Shown here one piece after another: positions 41,856-43,193 of a stretch of DNA of 43,193 bases. Location: contig JBLIDK010000013.1 of the NCBI GenBank assembly GCA_047632595.1, positions 1 to 43,193 on the forward strand. The letters are read 5' to 3'. This DNA is from JBLIDK01 sp047632595 (GTDB lineage Bacteria > Bacteroidota > Bacteroidia > Sphingobacteriales > Sphingobacteriaceae). The notes under the pieces are model-generated. The model was given only the letters and a program-made list of their open reading frames with translations, searched no databases and was not told the DNA's origin. The position numbers were made by a program, and so were the translations under genes. The stretch's first letter is position 1, and every line of letters starts with the position of its first letter.

Positions 41856-42326
41856 TTAATTTTTTGCAAAAACCTTAAGTTGATCAACTGTTAGTGTCCC
41901 ATTAATCCATTCGCCATCAAGTGTGGAATTGTATTTATTGTAAAAATTTATTGCTGGTTCATTCCAGTCAAGTACTTGCCAAACTAATTGGTAGCACTTA
42001 CAATCTAAAGTATAGTCAATCACTTTTTGAAATAATTGCTTTCCAATTCCTTGACCTCTTTGTGCCTCATCAACTACAAAATCTTCTAAATAAACACATT
42101 TACCTTTCCAAGTGGAGTATCTAAAATAGACTAATGCAAAGCCAACTACTTCACTACCAGAATCGGCAACAAAGCATTTATAAACTGGGTTTTCCCCGAA
42201 ACCATCTATTTTGAGCTGCTCTTCGGTTACAATAACAGCTTCAGGCGCACGTTCATACACGGCTAATTGCTTTATTAGTTTTAATATATCTTTACAATCA
42301 CTTGCTTTGGCTTCTCTAATAATCAT
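41856..42326 (-). CDS. GNAT N-acetyltransferase, SSAT/thialysine type
   Basis: 156 residues. The acetyl-CoA site QRGQGIGKQLF (RxxGxG/A) is at about 89-99, preceded by the strand VYLEDFVVDEA. YFRYSTWKGKCVYLED and VWQVLDWNEPAINFYNKYN match the spermidine/spermine (thialysine) N-acetyltransferase branch. The enzyme transfers acetyl from acetyl-CoA to a primary amine in the cytoplasm. It is likely cotranscribed with aspartate kinase. The exact amine substrate is not fixed by the motifs. Confidence 0.88.
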   Translation of the reverse strand: MIIREAKASDCKDILKLIKQLAVYERAPEAVIVTEEQLKIDGFGENPVYKCFVADSGSEVVGFALVYFRYSTWKGKCVYLEDFVVDEAQRGQGIGKQLFQKVIDYTLDCKCYQLVWQVLDWNEPAINFYNKYNSTLDGEWINGTLTVDQLKVFAKN

Positions 42327-42391
42327 ATTTTAGATTTTAAACTTATTACGAAGAAACAAATCCATAAGTATATAACCAATTAACTAAGAAC

Positions 42392-43072
42392 ATGAATTCA
42401 CTTAAAACCATTTTACTAGGAGTACTTATCTTTGCTACTTCACTAGTTTCAATTGCCCAAACCGAAAACAAAACACGCATAATTAACATGACTGGAAATG
42501 CTGAATTAGACGCTAAACCTGATCAAATTTTTGTTAATGTTACCTTACAAGAATACAACGGTTCTTCACAAATAGATGCAATTGAAGAAAATTTTCTCAA
42601 ATCGGCCTATAAATTAGGGTTTGAAAAACAAGATGTTAAAGTGAAAAATGTTTACGGGTATCAAAGCTGGAACAATAGAAAAAGAGAAGGCTTTAGAGCA
42701 AGTAAAACCTACACAATATTTTTAAGAGATGATAAAAAACTGAATAGACTGTTGGAGTCGTTAGACGATAAGTCGGTAACCAACATTTATACCGAAAAAA
42801 TGGAAAGCAGTAGAGAAAAGGAGATTGAAAGTGAGCTTCGTAAACTTGCAATAAAAGATGCAATGGAAAAGGCAATGGATTATTTATCTGTAACCAATGA
42901 TAAATTAGGTCCGCTTTTGATGTTAAATGAGCAAAGCTATAATGCACCAATGTATAATAGGATGGAGGCGATGTCAATGGATAAAAGTTCGGGTTCTATG
43001 ACTAGTCCTGATTTTAACGATGTGACCTATAAAGCATCAGTGAACGTTCAATTTGAAATAATAAGCCAATAA
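42392..43072 (+). CDS. SIMPL-domain (DUF541) protein, secreted
   Basis: 226 residues. The signal peptide (MNSLKTILLGVLIFATSLVS, then IAQ) ends at 23. The mature part begins INMTGNAELDAKPDQIFVNV, a hallmark of the SIMPL/DUF541 domain (GxAxxxxxPDxxxVxV), with an AIKDAMEKAMDYLS helix later. Family members are periplasmic and poorly understood. It lies between divergent and co-directional genes and precedes kdsA by 44 bases. Codon use is ordinary. Confidence 0.88.
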   Translation: MNSLKTILLGVLIFATSLVSIAQTENKTRIINMTGNAELDAKPDQIFVNVTLQEYNGSSQIDAIEENFLKSAYKLGFEKQDVKVKNVYGYQSWNNRKREGFRASKTYTIFLRDDKKLNRLLESLDDKSVTNIYTEKMESSREKEIESELRKLAIKDAMEKAMDYLSVTNDKLGPLLMLNEQSYNAPMYNRMEAMSMDKSSGSMTSPDFNDVTYKASVNVQFEIISQ

Positions 43073-43104
43073 TAAATCGTAGGCTTCAAAAAGTAATAAA
43101 TCCC

Positions 43105-43112
43105 TAACTTTG
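43105..43112 (+). promoter_or_regulatory. Putative -7 element of kdsA, nearly leaderless
   Basis: TAACTTTG followed by C matches TAnnTTTGC and ends 4 bases before the ATG at 43117, so the transcript would start at or near the start codon. A -33 box is not obvious. Confidence 0.35.
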
Positions 43113-43116
43113 CTTT

Positions 43117-43193
43117 ATGACGATAGCTGAAATACCAAAAATCAAACATTCAAACTCGGGCAATTTCTTTTTAATTGCAGGACCCTGTGCAAT
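43117..43193 (+). CDS. kdsA: 3-deoxy-8-phosphooctulonate (KDO-8-P) synthase, N-terminus
   Basis: Only 25 full codons are in the window: MTIAEIPKIKHSNSGNFFLI then AGPCA. The FFLIAGPCA strand is the conserved start of the TIM barrel in KDO-8-P synthase and its DAHP synthase relatives; the IPKIK...SGNFFL lead fits KdsA better. It condenses phosphoenolpyruvate with arabinose-5-phosphate for LPS core synthesis. The rest lies beyond the right edge. Confidence 0.8.
   Translation, partial: MTIAEIPKIKHSNSGNFFLIAGPCA

Noticed and set aside
1..43193. tRNA, rRNA, CRISPR arrays, insertion sequences, prophage genes
   Set aside because: No T-loop or anticodon-arm pattern, rRNA motif, regularly spaced repeat, transposase or phage structural gene was recognised on either strand by eye.

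Overview
The window is AT-rich DNA from a Bacteroidota genome, most likely the order Flavobacteriales. The evidence is: many secreted proteins with PKD folds and a type IX secretion (T9SS) C-terminal sorting domain; a short (287-residue) Bacteroidota-type primary sigma factor; promoter-like TAnnTTTG motifs in place of an E. coli -10 box; few Shine-Dalgarno sites; and a long-form GAPDH. The species cannot be named from the sequence.

Layout. Positions 1-3552 hold the end of a polysaccharide locus (glycosyltransferase start, SDR-type sugar epimerase), a small unknown ORF and an ABC-F ATPase. Positions 3604-10810 are a surface-protein block: three PKD/T9SS proteins around a cell-surface signalling unit (ECF sigma factor, membrane-anchored PKD protein, outer-membrane beta-barrel). 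The last two members of that unit are separated only by one frame shift, at an A AAA AAG TAG sequence. Positions 10887-14924 are housekeeping: long GAPDH, the primary sigma factor rpoD, a metallo-beta-lactamase-fold hydrolase and a small secreted protein. Positions 15128-27610 hold a TPR-like protein and three very large T9SS proteins (SBBP propeller, nine Ig-like repeats, prepeptidase-type domain); two of these form an operon. Positions 28357-31994 are an accessory stretch: c-type cytochrome lipoprotein, GH18-like protein, two genes interrupted by in-frame TAA codons, and a DUF6530 protein. Positions 31991-35778 are a peptide-type ABC importer (binding protein plus two permeases, no ATPases nearby). 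Positions 35994-37375 are a gene graveyard of at least four decayed coding fragments. Positions 37691-43193 return to intact genes (two beta-barrel-like proteins, YceI lipoprotein, aspartate kinase, SSAT-like acetyltransferase, SIMPL protein, start of kdsA) plus a decayed YdeI/OmpD-associated gene.

How the genes work together. The ECF sigma/membrane/barrel unit is a plausible envelope-spanning signalling device next to the adhesin-like T9SS genes it might control. The most notable observation is the dnaX-like slippery heptamer placed directly on the stop codon between the membrane protein and the barrel. Other points worth checking are a terminator hairpin present in three copies with exchanged flanks, clustered in-frame TAA codons in decaying genes, and alternative hairpins upstream of rpoD.

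Limits. All functions come from motif recognition by eye; no database search was run. Domain borders are approximate.
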